The notes: a model not told the origin generated them from the sequence alone. 64,000 bases of DNA from Lasiosphaeria ovina (GCA_033439765.1 JAULSN010000002.1:1426001-1490000), one strand, 5' to 3'; positions 21,245 to 32,580 are shown, numbered from the stretch's first letter. Numbers and translations are program-made.

Positions 21245-23912
21245 TCACACGCCCGAGTCGTCCTGGAAGTGGTCGCGGTGGTTCCAGTCCCACAGGTTCA
21301 TGTCGTTGCTGAACCACCGGTCCCAGGTCGAGCAGCCCTCCTCGAGCAGCTCCTTGTCTTTGCCCACAATGCCGGGGATCAGGTGCTTGTTCTCGACAAT
21401 CTGCATGGCCAGCCCGGACGACGCGTGGAACGCGATGTGGCAGTGGAACGCCCACGTGCTAGATTGTTTTATCAGTTGTCGGTTTTGTTTTTGCAACAGA
21501 CTGTGAGTGGAGAACACAACGTAACAACATACCCAGGATTGTCGGCCTTGAAGGCGACAATGATGTAGCCGGCCGCTGGCAGCAGCACGACGTCACGGCG
21601 CGGCGGGTTGATGCAGGTGATATTCTTATTGGCGCAGTTGAGCTTGTCCGGGGGGTAGTAGATTCGGTCGCCGTCGTCGTCGCCGTCGGGGTACCAGTTG
21701 TCGGAGCTTTGCCGCAGCAGGGCAAAGTCGTGGCCGTGCAGGTGCATGGGGTGCGCCGCGGGGAAGAAGATGCGCTCGCCGTCCGACGGCACCTTGGCCG
21801 GCGCCGTGATCACCATCCACACCCACTTGTCCTCGTATTCGTCGTCCAGGTCGAGGATGTTGAGGTACTTTTCCTTCTCCAGCTCCGGTAGCCGGTCCAG
21901 CGCCAGCACTGTCGGGTCTGAGAAGTTGGCCCAGTGCGGCGCCGAGTGCATTTCCCACCGGCCCTGTGCCATGGTTCCGTGATTCAGCATGTGTTCTTGG
22001 TAGTTGTATGCGTGACTGTGATGAGAGGGGAGGGGATGATTCTCACATAGGGCTTGTCGTTCGGCATATAAGGGGGCTTGCCGGGGCCTCCCACGGGCCG
22101 CATGCCGACGTCGAAAATGTATTTCTTTTCGGAGGGCAGCAGCGTGTTGTTTGTGGTCGCGTCTTTTCGGCGATAATCAGCTCTGCTTTGTCTCTTCGTC
22201 TTTGGGGTTAGAGGGGGTAGTCTTACTGATATTGACGGGGTTGCCAACGGTCCAGTTGAGATACGGCCGGAGCTTGTCATAGGGCTCGTCGGCGCAGTTG
22301 ATGTCGTACAGAGGCGGCTCCGAGAGAGGGTCCTGGGTGCTGGTGTTGTAGCGGATGATGCCCATCTGCTCGTCGGGGCCAAAGGCAAACTTTGAGCATT
22401 TCCTGGCCGGCACAACTCTCATCCAGTAGTTGCCGTTCCTCTCGGCGGCGAAGGGTTTGTCCAGGCCGTGAACAATGACGTGGTACCGCTGGCCGATGCC
22501 AATCTTGATGTGGTCCGTTTCGTAGGGGACGATGGGTACAAAGTCGGCCTCGACCACCTTCATGGTGTGGTTGTCAATGGAGAAGACAAAAGTGGTGTCG
22601 ACGGCCGTGTTGATCAGAATCAGCAGGTGGTCGTTGCCAGAGTCCAGCGTGAGGTTCAACTTGTCGCGCTTGGGCCCAAAGCCGAACTCGCCTATGCCGT
22701 TGATGAGAATGTTTGTCATTTCGGGCGCCGTGGCCGACTTGATCATGATGGGCCAATCCTCAAACACGCTACGGTGGCTCCAGTCGGTTAAGAGCAGCGG
22801 CTTGAAGGCCTCCTTGTCGTCGTACTCGGCTGTCGAAGGACCGTAGATGGTTATGGGGCCGAGCATGCCGTCGCCGTACTGCAGGCTGTAATGGCTGTGG
22901 TACCACGCCGATCCGTACTGTGTGGCTCTGAACCGGTAGGTGAAGTTCTGCCCAGGCGCGATGGGACATTCTGTGATACCATTGACGCCGTCATGCTGGA
23001 AGCTCTGGAACTGGCGAATGCCATGCCAGTGCACCTGCGTTCACTGGTTAGACCATGTCCAGTCTGCAGTCTCTGTCCGTCATCTGTGCTGCAACTTACG
23101 GACGTGCCATTCCACCGGAGCTTGTTCCTGACGTTGACCTCTACCTCGGCGTTACGTTAGCGAGACACTGCTGCGGGGGAGCACATGAGCGGATGGGGCT
23201 GGGTCTGCACGTACCGATAGTGTCACCCCAGCAAGCCTCTGCAAGCAGCTCAATGAACATTGTCAGTAAGTCCTGACAGTCTGTGAGACAAATGGTGGCT
23301 GCAGTGCAACTCACCGATCCACGGGCCGGGATATCGGCGATTGAAAAGCTTGCCGTGCTCCATGGTCATTCCGTCAGGCGAGATAGGCTCTTCGGAAACT
23401 TCAAAGTCGTAATACTTGGTCTCGCCCACAGGAATCAGGTCAATATTCTCATAGTCGGTGTTGATGTCGATGGTGTGAGTGCCGTTTTTCAGCCAGCACG
23501 TCTTGGTCTCGTTGAAGCAGGTCCGCCAACCAAACATCTTGGGGTATCTACAGTTGATGCGCGATCCATCTTGCGGGTTCTTTGGCGTGGGAATCACGGG
23601 TGTCTCTCCACGGTTTGGGGGGCCTGCTCTCTCGCTGTAGACAATGTTGTTCTCGTCGACATGGTACGGGATGACCTGGTAGTCTCTGGCGTCGTATATC
23701 TGGCCGCTGGACCAGTCTTGGGTCAGGCTGACCTTACCGCGCCAGTAGTTGCCATCCTCGTCCTGCGTGATTGGAAGATGACGGAACACGGGGCCGGGCT
23801 CGGGCTCCTGCGGGATTAGGGGAATCTGAGTCACCTCAGTGTCTTCCAGAGACGAAAAAGTGGCGACGTTGAACACCTGCACAATGCCGGTCCACACCGA
23901 CGCGAACTTCAT
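21245..23912 (-). CDS. Multicopper oxidase (laccase-like)
   Basis: Minus-strand exons: 23912-23315, 23238-23215, 23140-23100, 23034-22227, 22162-22047, about 21990-21533, 21458-21245. Laccase-type enzymes oxidise phenols, metals or similar donors and reduce O2 to water at a mono- plus trinuclear copper site. All four copper motifs are present: HWHG, WYHSH, HPMHLHGHDF and HCHIAFHASSGLAMQ. The axial ligand position after the last is Met/Leu-type. The N-terminus (MKFASVWTGIVQVF) is not a strong signal peptide, although an upstream domain with N-glycosylation sites suggests secretion. The junction after MPNDKPY is uncertain. The donor GTGAGA (22046) is in phase 0. The next in-phase acceptor is ACAG before GRWEMHSAPHW, but that skips codons for a plausible HMLNHGTM block, so another splice or a frameshift is possible. 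Confidence 0.85.
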
Positions 23913-25660
23913 GGCGGCTTATTGGGCGGCGCCAAGCCAGTCAACTCGGAACTACAAAATGGGGTTGAGCCGGCTCAGCGACGGTGGGAGGAAACGTGAG
24001 AGAGTTTGAGCAAGTTCAGGGGGTGCAATGAGCAGTTTAACTTGGCAAGGTAATTATATAACACCACACGGGGCTGCAAGCCTTCTGCCCTGCTTGCCTC
24101 GGCGTCAACAGGTTGCGCCACTTGCACGGTTGCGTCAGGGGCCTGTTCCGAGTAGTACTCGTTGCCAGCTGAGCTCTCAACCCCTTGCGTCGCACTGCAT
24201 CCATTATTTCACTAGTTCCAGTGCAAGAGGAGAGAAAATGGGCAGGTTTGAAACATTACCTGGGTCATGCCACCTTGGGGTCCCCGGGTCGCGCAGCGAT
24301 CAACAGCCACCAACCTATCGTTGAGAGGCGGCAAGATGCAGCCAACTGCAAGCCTCGACAGTTCCGGCGGGGTTGGCTCGGTGGCTGGCTGAGAGACTGT
24401 TTTCTGTCCCAAACAGTGAGATCCACTCGGTGGCCGAAAGTCCGTCTGTCTCAGCAGCTGAGCTGCTAGGCGACAAGGTTTTGGCAAAAGCTCGGATCGT
24501 CTCATGGCTGGCCGTATCGGCCGTTCCTCGCTGCTCGGCCGCCGTGGCCCGAGGCCGGAATCCCATGAGGCTTCCCCGGCGCACCCACCTTCCATTGGCC
24601 ACTTTCACGGCATTGGTCCCGATAATACAGCTTCGGCGTCCGCAGCGGATTGTCTGACTTCTTGGCAGCGCTTGGCCGCATTTTCGGGATCAGCTCGACG
24701 ATCTCACCTGGGACCGTGCAACACGAACGTATATCAACACGTATGAGTTCGTAGGTTGCAGATCTAGTCGCAAGCACAGTTAACTCACGGAAGGTCGAGA
24801 AATGCATTACCTAAAATGCCCGTCGTTATGTTCATCCTGCGCCGCCGATCCGAGACATTCTCTGGCGGGATTCAAGTGTTCAGTAGGGAGATACTATTAA
24901 TTCGTATTGTAATTACGTAGATGGATTAGAGGGCCAGACCGTGGACTTAATTTGGTCTAGGTTGCACAGCCAAGATTCCGCTTTGCGGGGAACATCTCTC
25001 TCGGAATCCGGCTTATGCAAGGGCGAATTGCATGTTGAGACTCGAGTCTGGTTACGTTTTCCGAAAATAATCTAGTTATCGTTTCCACCGACGGCGCCAG
25101 CGGCGGAAGCGTGCATGCCCTTTTCAACGACTCGGAAGTAATTCTTAACAAAACAGCCTACACACCACGGGTCAAAAAGCGCACTGGATTCGTGCTTGGC
25201 CATTATCGTGTCACAGAGCGCGGCATGAAATCTCGGGGTTTTGTTTCATCCTCGACACACTCGCCTCAGCAAGAAGAGAACACCCCGCATTCACACGTCA
25301 CACATCGACAAGCCGAGACAGCACGTTCAATGCCTCACCGCTTAAACGACCCCCTCTCATCGAGCAATTCTCGGACTGGCGGCGACTCGCAGCTGGCGAG
25401 TGAGTCCCTCACAAAAAAAAATCTGAAAGAGTGTGTGACGAGTTGATGGCATATCTAAGACTTCTCAACGGACTTAAGGGGAAGTTGGTAAAAAGGTGGT
25501 GTATCTTTTAATCCACTTGGTAAAAACGATAGTTGGTACGGAGTCAAGTCATAAATAAAAGTTGAAAGAGTGTGGTTTGGAGAAATCCACCTCGTGTCCA
25601 CCACGCTAATGTTCTAGGCACAGATACTACCACCTCCTCTCAACGATCCACGTGATTTAA
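23913..25660. other. 1.7-kb stretch without a recognised gene
   Basis: Multicopper oxidase promoter on the left, then mixed sequence with short overlapping open frames on both strands and no family resemblance. Towards 25.4-25.6 kb it becomes AT-richer. No repeat family or RNA other than the tRNA that follows was seen. Confidence 0.45.
24053..24060 (-). promoter_or_regulatory. TATA-like element of the multicopper oxidase gene
   Basis: Minus-strand TATATAAT about 140 bp upstream of the start codon at 23912. Assigned by motif and distance only. Confidence 0.3.
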
Positions 25661-25731
25661 TCGGGTATGGTGTAACGGTAACATCAGTGACTCTCACTCA
25701 CTAGCCCCGGGTTCGATTCCCGGTATCCGAA
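25661..25731 (+). tRNA. tRNA-Glu (anticodon CTC)
   Basis: Cloverleaf by eye. The acceptor stem TCGGGTA pairs with TATCCGA (one G-T), and discriminator A follows. The anticodon stem AGTGA/TCACT encloses loop CTCTCAC, with CTC at positions 34-36. The T stem CCGGG/CCCGG has loop TTCGATT. Internal promoter boxes are present (TGGTGTAACGG A box; GGTTCGATTCC B box). A T-rich terminator (TTTCTTTTT) follows directly. No intron. CTC reads GAG (Glu). Confidence 0.9.
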
Positions 25732-25983
25732 TTTCTTTTTGTCTTCCCGCTGTCTTCTAACTACCTACCCAACGCGGGACGACTGGACAAGAAGAGCTCC
25801 ATGTACTTTTAATTCACCGAGAGGCATATTGGTACGGAATACCTTGATCGTTATGATCGTCAAATGTTAACAGGGCCACGGCATCAAACTTGTAGAGCGG
25901 ACGAAAACGTTGAGGTTTGATGGCGAACCTCGAAATAATTACTCTACAATCATAACTCTGGACGAACACCAACTGCGGATTTG
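25732..25983. terminator. tRNA terminator and short spacer
   Basis: Pol III type T run directly after the tRNA (about 25732-25740); the rest up to the next gene shows nothing. Confidence 0.5.
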
Positions 25984-26997
25984 TCATTGCTCGTGTCCAA
26001 CCAATATCCCCTTGTCCGCCGCCACCGCCCCGCGCGCGAGCAGCTGCTGCAGCATCTGCAGCACCTTCTGGTGGTCAGCCACTGAGGCCAGGACCCGCTG
26101 CTCCTCCTGCAGCGATAGCATGATCTTGCGATGCTCGGCGAGGGCGCGGATGACGTGGTCCTGCTTGCGGTCGATGTCGCGGAGCCGCGCGTAGGCCTCG
26201 CGCAGCTCGCGGCGCTGCAGGTACTCGACCTCGGCCGTGATCTTGCGCGACGCGCCCCGGATGCGCTCGACGCTCTCGCCGATGCCGCTCACGCCCGATG
26301 GCGTGCTGACTAGCCCCGAGTATTTGTACATAGAGGCCCCGCGCGCTAGCGCCTGCGTCATGTTGGCCAGGCTCGACACGGCCTCGGCGTACAGCTGCAC
26401 CACCAGCCGCCGGAGCCGGTGCTCCGGGTACAGCGCGTACTCGCGCTCGCACATCTCAAACGCATCCTGCATCTCTTCCATGGCCTCGAGGATCACCTCG
26501 ACCACCTCGAGCTTACTGTATTTCTCGGCGACCTAATTGAATTAGCCACGGAGGTAAGCAATCTCGAATCCAAAAAAGAAAGAAAAAGAAAAGAAAAGGA
26601 AAGAAAACGCCACTGTCAATTGCTACAGTGAATGGAATGAGTAGGCCCGGCTCACCCGAAGCACCTGGCTGATGGCAACCAGCATCGGATCTTGCGAGCG
26701 CGGCGCATCGCTTCCCAGCGCGTCGAACGTCTTGGTGGTCTCCAGCCTCTTGAAGATCTTCTCGGCCATCATCACGACCCTGGATTTGCTCTTCTCGGCC
26801 ATCGTCGCAACGCCGGATTTGATCACTTTGACGCTCTCGACTCCTTGGGCCTCGGCGGGAATGCCCACGCCAGGCCTCTTGATCCAGTGATCTTTTTTCT
26901 TCAGTTCCGTGATGATGGCGGCCATGGAACTTTGGGAATCAAACTCCTTGCCCGCCTGCTTGGCGGCGCTGGCCGTCAGTGCATTCAACGACTCCAT
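25984..26997 (-). CDS. NLR/STAND N-terminal-region-like protein without NTPase, 296 aa
   Basis: Two exons, 26997-26656 and 26532-25984, both phase 0, 296 aa. It starts MESLNALTASAAKQAGKEF. Residues about 115-165 (AEKYSKLEVVEVILEAMEEMQDAFEM... YPEHRLRRLVVQLYAEAVSSLANMTQAL) resemble the helical region that precedes NACHT domains in fungal STAND proteins. A long coiled-coil-like part follows (SGIGESVERIRGASRKITAEVEYLQRRELREAY, then HRKIMLSLQEEQRVLASVADHQKVLQML). The protein stops at GILVGHEQ where a NACHT NTPase would be expected, so it is either a stand-alone adaptor or a truncated NLR. A RIP-damaged relative lies near 41.87 kb. Divergent family; moderate confidence. Confidence 0.55.
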
Positions 26998-27154
26998 GTT
27001 GCTGCGGCTGAGCCGTGATTTTATGGCCGCAACGCCTCTTCAAACTCGTTTCCAGCGTCAATAATGGGGGGAGAGTCCTCACGCTCGGCCGAGAGCAGAC
27101 TAGGAGACGGTGCTCGACTGGGAGGGTCGGACGGGGACTGGAGATGGTCCGCGC

Positions 27155-27986
27155 TTATTGGAGGAGGACGCAGTCCTTCCGACGCAGGACCGAATCTTGT
27201 CCCGCCAAAAGGCCTTGCTCAGTCTCTGGGGTCGGGCTGTCGCGTGCTTCTGGATCAAGGAGGCTGCTGGACAGGTCTGCCATGTACAGGTCGCTCTCGG
27301 CGTGCTGCACGGACGCCCGTCCACTGAGATCGTCGACCCTCTGCAGAAACCTGTGCTCGAGCTGCTTCAGGTTCAGCAGCAGCGAGTCCTGAATTTGTTG
27401 CATATGCAGCTCGAGGGCGTTGCTGCTTTCATCGACCCGAGATTTGATCGACGTCAAGCCTGCGAGGACCATGGGGTCCGTGTTTCTGCAAGAACAGGCT
27501 CGGTTAGTTGCGCGTTCTCGACGCGATTGGATTGCGGCTTGATCACTCGCAGTCCGCAGAGCTACATCGACAGGCCCAGGCTCTGCTTGAGCCTCTCGAG
27601 CCGCCTGGTGGCCTTGTCAACTTCTTCCGTCTTGAGCATCCACCTGACGCTCCGCGAGAGCTTGTGCAGGGCGTGCTTCCAGTCCAGGCCGCGGTCTGAC
27701 TGCAGCTGCGAGACGTCGAGCCAGATGGCGTTGAACTCGGACTCGCAGCCTTGGAGCGACACGAGGACGCTGTCGGGGCCGATGGTGCTGCCGCTGGCCG
27801 ATACAATGTCGCGCTGCTTGGACGCCGAGATGCCGACGTCGGCCAGCACGGCGCGCAGCGACTCGAGCTCGTCGCAGAACTGGCGCACTTCGGCCGGCGC
27901 ATCTCGCAGCGCCGAGTACACCTTGTAGATGCGGTATCCCGTGTGACGACCTGCTCCACAATGCCGACGATCTCGGCCCCGCTCAT
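27155..27986 (-). pseudogene. HeLo-like N-terminal domain gene broken by frameshift and stop
   Basis: Starts MSGAEIVGIVEQVV, the usual opening of fungal NLR N-terminal (HeLo-like/PigL-N type) domains. It then continues in a different frame with YRIYKVYSALRDAPAEVRQF...CESEFNAIWLDVSQL...ALHKLSRSVRWMLKTEEVDKATRRLERLKQSLGLSM, so a frameshift lies near 27935-27950. A TAG stop follows SM. Eight codons on, an intron-like GTGATC...CTAAC...TGCAG leads to TDPMVLAGLTSIKSRVDESSNALELHMQQIQDSLLLNLKQLEHRFL, again typical of these proteins. CAG to TAG would fit RIP. The end (VLLQ, stop at 27155) has no effector or NTPase. It sits 158 bp from the companion NLR-like gene and on the same strand, so both may be pieces of one former NLR locus. 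Confidence 0.55.
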
Positions 27987-28198
27987 TGTGAGTTGATTGT
28001 GTTAATTGCCGCACCCGAATCCAAACCCGTTGAGGATGAGATGGTCACACTCAAGGTCTTGTTGTGTCTTGAGAAGTTTACAGGGGGCTTTGACAGGGAC
28101 CTGGGCAGGGGGTTTTCAGCTTTGCCAGCCACCTACGAAGCAGAAGCACCATTTCTTGTAGTTTCTAGCACATTAGTACCTCAATTCAAAAACCTTAA

Positions 28199-28560
28199 TA
28201 TATTCCACCCGTTCAATCCACTCAGCCATCCACTCAATCCACTCGCCATCCACTCAATCCACTCAGCCATCCACTCAATCCACTCGCCATCCACTCAATC
28301 CACTCAGCCATCCGCTCAATCCACTCAACCATCCGCTCAATCCACTCGCCATCCACTCAATCCACTCGCCATCCGCTAAATCCACTCGCCATCCGCTCAA
28401 TCCACTCGCCATCCACTCAATCCACTCAGCCATCCGCTCAATCCACTCGCCATCTACTCAATCCACTCAGCTATCCACTTAATCCACTCGCCATCCACTC
28501 AATCCACTCGCCATCCACTCAATCCACTCAGCCATCCGCTCAATCCACCCGTTCAATCCA
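28199..28560 (+). repeat. Minisatellite, 20/21-bp units
   Basis: About 17 head-to-tail copies of an ATCCACTC(AG/G)CC-ATCC(A/G)CTCA unit, itself two related 10-mers. Copies differ mainly at a few A/G and C/T positions and shade into looser AAATCCACC repeats up to about 28640. There are no unique spacers, so this is not CRISPR. Confidence 0.9.
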
Positions 28561-28643
28561 CCAAATCCACCCCACAAGCAAAGTCAACGCAGCCGAATCC
28601 ACCAAATCCACCCAAAAACGCCAAATCCGCCCAAAAAACCACA

Positions 28644-29740
28644 ATGGCCAGTCAATCAACTGCGTCAACTACGTCAACTGCCAGCCAGTCTGACAGCCCG
28701 TTACAGGCCTGGCAGACACCTGAATCCCCTGACAGGCAGGTGACTGGCAGCCAGTTACAGGCCTGGCAGGCGCCCCCTGAGTCCCTATGTGGACTTGCAA
28801 GTCAGCCAGTCCCCTGGACCTAGAGACCTCCTTTTAATACAACCAAGTCAACAAACCTTACCTTCTTCTTCTTCAACAACGCCCTATACGCCGCCGAGGA
28901 AGCACCTTACGCGTGACTAACGCATCATCATCCAAACCCTACGTCGATATACTAGTTGGTCTTTTGAAGAGATCATAAAAAAGACTGGCTTTTCCTGGTC
29001 ACAAATCCAGACGTTTACACCCAGCCGACCACGCCAAAGAAAAGATAGAAAAAAGGCATCAATCGGACCCTTAAACGGAGGATATTATGGCTACAGCTCC
29101 GCCCTCGCCCGGAAGACTGGGAGGATATCGCCTTTTCTGACGAAACCTGGGCTTACGAATAACCATATATAGAAGAAAAACGTCCTAATCTTCAAAGAAG
29201 AAAAAACCAGAGGCGATTTCCCCCTGAGGAAAAGAAAGCCTGTTGGTTGGATGTTTTGGGGGATGTTTGCTGGCGGAGGAAAAGGGTCCTTCTTTTGTCT
29301 GGGAGAAGGATTACGGCGGTATTAACTCAGACAAATATATTCAACACATCGTGCCCCTAATCGATGACTTCGTAAGCAGGAACCCGGGGGTCATCTTCCA
29401 ACAGGACAATACTCCTTCGCATAGGTCCAAAAAGACAACCAAAGCCTTACAAGACAGGGGTGTTATCATCCTCAAATGGCCTCCATACTCCCCTGACCTC
29501 TCCCCTATTGAGAATCTATGACCTTGGATGAAGAACTGGCTTGAAAAAAATACGGATTTACAGTCCCTGAGTCTTCAGGAGTTTCGGTTGAAGGTCGAGG
29601 AAGCCTGGGAAGAAATCCCGCAGGATCTACTGCTTCGGCTGTCTCACACGATGCCTAGGCGCCTGGAAATGTGCATTGCTTCAGGGGGGAAAACCATCAA
29701 ATTCCAACTTTGTTTATTCCTGGCATTTTGTCTTTAATTT
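28644..29740 (+). mobile_element. Degenerate Tc1/mariner-type transposase
   Basis: Frame starts MASQSTASTTST at 28644 and, after stops, shows a helix-turn-helix part (IIIQTLRRYTSWSFEEIIKKTGFSWSQIQTF). The catalytic block is split over frames. The first Asp is in FSDETWAYE (about 29137). The second is in IFQQDNTPSHRSKKTTKAL and the Glu in WPPYSPDLSPIENL, the classic DDE_3 spacing. The Trp usually following IENL is a TGA stop at 29519, and a further open part (PWMKNWLEKNTDLQ...MPRRLEMCIASGGK) completes the C-terminus. Several frameshifts and stops, some fitting RIP, make it inactive. I could not find terminal inverted repeats; the left end merges with the minisatellite. Confidence 0.75.
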
Positions 29741-29779
29741 TTTCATGTTATGTTGGCTGACTCTAGTCTAATTATTCCA

Positions 29780-30625
29780 TGAGAACCCTCACTACGGCCA
29801 CGAAGAAGAGCTTCATTGCCGCAGCCAAGTCTGTGCAGAAGAAACCCAGCACCCTCCCGGCTGGTCAAGTGCCTGGCGCCAAGTCGCTGTGGGATGACTT
29901 TATGTTTGTGCACATGTCGTAGACCCCATCCATTCACTTGACGGTATGTAATTAATTACGTCTTAGAGCGGAAATAATAGTGATCTGACACTAGACTAAC
30001 ACGAACCAACCAGGGCAACTTCCTCACGTGGCACCGCTACTTCGTACATACCTTTGAGAAGAAGAAGCCCTAGGAATGCGGCTATAACGGTAACTTTCCG
30101 TACTAGGAGTGGGAGCTGGACGTGAACTCTCCCTAGACCTCGCCCCTCTTTGATGGGTCCGCCACGTCGCTCGGCAGCGACGGCGTCGCCGTCAAGCAAC
30201 GAGGGCATGTAGATCCCGATACCCTTCAACGATAAGCCCGCCACCTTTAAGCCCGGCACGGGCGGCGGCTGCATCGCCTCAGGCCCCTCCTCCGACCTCG
30301 TCGTCCGCCTCGGGCCCGTGGCCAGGCCACGCCCGCGTACGGCTCGCCGGACCCTGTCGGCCAGGCCGACCCTACCCAGGACAACCCGCGGTGCCTGTCG
30401 CGCGACCTGAGCGCCGACACAGCCAAGCGGTTCGCGAGCTTCCGTAATACGACCGAGCTGATCATGGGGCAGCAGACCGTCGAGATGTTCGAGGCGCTGC
30501 TGTCAGGCGACCCGCGGTACGTGACGGGCGAGGTTGGCGTGTACGGCGGTGGCCACGACCTGGTCGGCGGCGAGATGCCGGACCCCTTCACCCCGCCCCA
30601 CGACCCTTTTAGCGTTCCCTTTTCG
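29780..30625 (+). pseudogene. Tyrosinase-like pseudogene, RIP-type stops
   Basis: Readable fragments in tyrosinase order are KSFIAAAKSVQKKPS, SLWDDFMFVHMS, then after a probable intron (GTATGT at about 29943 to ACCAG at 30013) GNFLTWHRYFVHTFEKKK, ECGYNGNFPY, EWELDVNSP. Later come LSADTAKRFASFRNTTELIMGQQTVEMFEALLSGD and VGVYGGGHDLVGGEMPDP. H-R-Y-F and GGGHD are copper-site hallmarks of fungal tyrosinases (phenol hydroxylation and catechol oxidation). At least four TAG stops interrupt it, one where PYW-E-W-E is expected (Trp TGG to TAG), which fits RIP. The region after MPDP loses the expected second-copper HH residues. Non-functional. Confidence 0.7.
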
Positions 30626-31329
30626 CGTTCTGCAAAAGAACGGTGTAGAATGGCTTGCTTTCTCTGAGTGTGTAAACCCTAACCCTAGATACATGCTCAG
30701 TGCGGGGTTCTCAGATCCCATTTTGCGTTACTTTTTTGCGTCTACCTCCACCACGCCCACCCTAGACCCTCCTGAACCTGCCCCTAGTTCTAACACTCCA
30801 ACACTACTGTCATGACTTTCTCAACGTCTCCCCTCTGAACAGCACCGTTAAGATCAAGGATATGATAAATACCGTCTGTGGGCCGCTGTGTTATGTGTAT
30901 ATATAAGGACATGTTATATAACTGCTCCTGGGACATTTGTCGGTACCTAGTTCGATCTTAATTAGCTACTACTTTACTCTCTTCATCCCCATTTTTTCTT
31001 CATCCGTTATCATATACCTTACTTAAAATATATGCTGCGTTTTAGGCACCTGTTATTTTGGCGAGCTCAGTTGTTTTCAGCAGTCTTGGTCGTGCGGACT
31101 GACTCTTTCTAATTAAAGGACACTATTCTAGAGCGGTGAAGCCTCTTTCATGGTAGTGTATGGCGAGGGGCACGGAAATGCTAAAGCGGTGAACCTAATG
31201 TAGACTAGCTCGAGTTATTTTTGGGGATTCCAAGTGCTCCAGGCCACTCTTCCCTCTGCTCGGCAACCCGAGTTAAAAACAAGGCACGCCGTGCGTGTAA
31301 ATGATGTGATGGCGGCCGTAAGCGCTGTC
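30626..31329. other. AT-rich spacer between relics
   Basis: No coding signal. It contains an isolated CCCTAACCCTA (30678-30688), two telomere-like units only, and long AT-rich parts. Confidence 0.5.
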
Positions 31330-32580
31330 TTCGCCAGGATCCCCGAGCTTGCGCTATGCCTGCTGGACCAGGTCCGCAGCCCAAAGAACTGGCCACGTTG
31401 TGCCGGGTGAGCAGGGCCTTCAACGCACCTACGACGCCGCATCTTTTCCGCGAACTGCACTGTGAGTTCGGGGGGGCCGGGTTCGCGTCGCTCGCCGACA
31501 GCTCGCGGCTGGGCCTTGTTAAACGGCTCACTGCACACACAGGGCGGCTCACCTTGGCGGCCTGCAATATCATGTTGGTGGGCATGTTGCCCAGGATGCC
31601 GCTGCTGGAAAGTATTGAGCGATTCCGAGTCAATGTTGGCCACTTCAACTTCTTTGCCGAGACTCCTGCGAGGGTTGGTTCCGCATGTTCGACAGCCTCT
31701 GCTACAGCTACGCCGAGATAGGCGCCCGGCCGTTGCGGCTCGAGGCGCTTCGCTACTAGAGATTGACCGTCCCAGCCTATATAAGGGCGCTCGAGATACT
31801 CACGGATCTCGAGCACCTCAGGGATGTATATATCGATAACTAGAATATCATTATATATAGTAAGGACCTCTTAGATATATACTTATTCGTCGAGGGCTTG
31901 GTACTTGCGTTCGACGCGCTAGTGTACGGCCGCTGCCCCAACCTACGCTACTTTGCTATCTCGGACGAACGGGGAAGTTGAACTGGCTATTTGCCATAGT
32001 CTTGGACCTATCGTCCGTACGCTAGATGGCGATATTCTGTAACTAGGAGGACGTTAAAAAGGGCCATGAAACGGCCGCGCTACTACCCCCGCCGAACCTA
32101 TGGTACCCTCTTCCGCCTCCTCCTCTATTCTATAGGGTGATGGGTATCGATATATGCTACGACATCGCCTATAGGCTAGCCTAAGGGAAAACCGAGATTA
32201 TTACGGAGTAGATACTTTTCTTTCTTATCGCTAGCGGCGCCGGCGTGATGGAGCGGCTTAGAGTCCGCATGCCTTGGTACTCGACCGGGAAGTTCCGCTT
32301 AGTGTGGGAGACAGTAGAGGACAAAACCTGCGGGTTGAGGTGCCTGTACTTTCTGGATTGCGCCCTTCCTTATCTGCCGAACCTGACGCAGCTTTCCGTG
32401 AGCATGGGCGACCTCGGTAGGAAACCCAAACACTCGGAGCAGGTTCTTACGACCGTGGCCAGGCTCCTTGCGGCGACCGCGCCGGGGCTGCGCTATATCA
32501 ACGTGCATTGGCTGTATTGGCGAGTTCCGGCGGCGGAAAGCAGATGGGGTGGTGAGGTTGGAGAAGCTGGGCCAGGATGA
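31330..32580 (+). pseudogene. F-box/LRR-like pseudogene
   Basis: Begins with an F-box-like text split over frames (ELALCLLDQVRS, PKELATLCRVSRAFNAPTTPHLFRELHCEFG), the common fungal pattern of a Leu-rich start and a 'tP.lfreL.c.f' end. AT-rich sequence full of TAG/TAT follows (about 31760-32230). A recognisable distal part remains (MERLRVRMPWY, CLYFLDCALPYLPNLTQLSVSMGDLG, VARLLAATAPGLRYINVHW). Multiple stops and the local drop in GC suggest RIP. Non-functional. Confidence 0.55.

Noticed and set aside
24185..24810. Overlapping open frames of about 80-130 codons on both strands
   Set aside because: None has consistent codon choice, splice sites or recognisable motifs, and they contradict each other.
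28199..28560. CRISPR-like array
   Set aside because: Units are contiguous variants of a 20/21-bp repeat with no unique spacers, in a eukaryotic genome.
30678..30688. Interstitial telomere repeat CCCTAACCCTA
   Set aside because: Fewer than two full units; expected by chance in this length of sequence.
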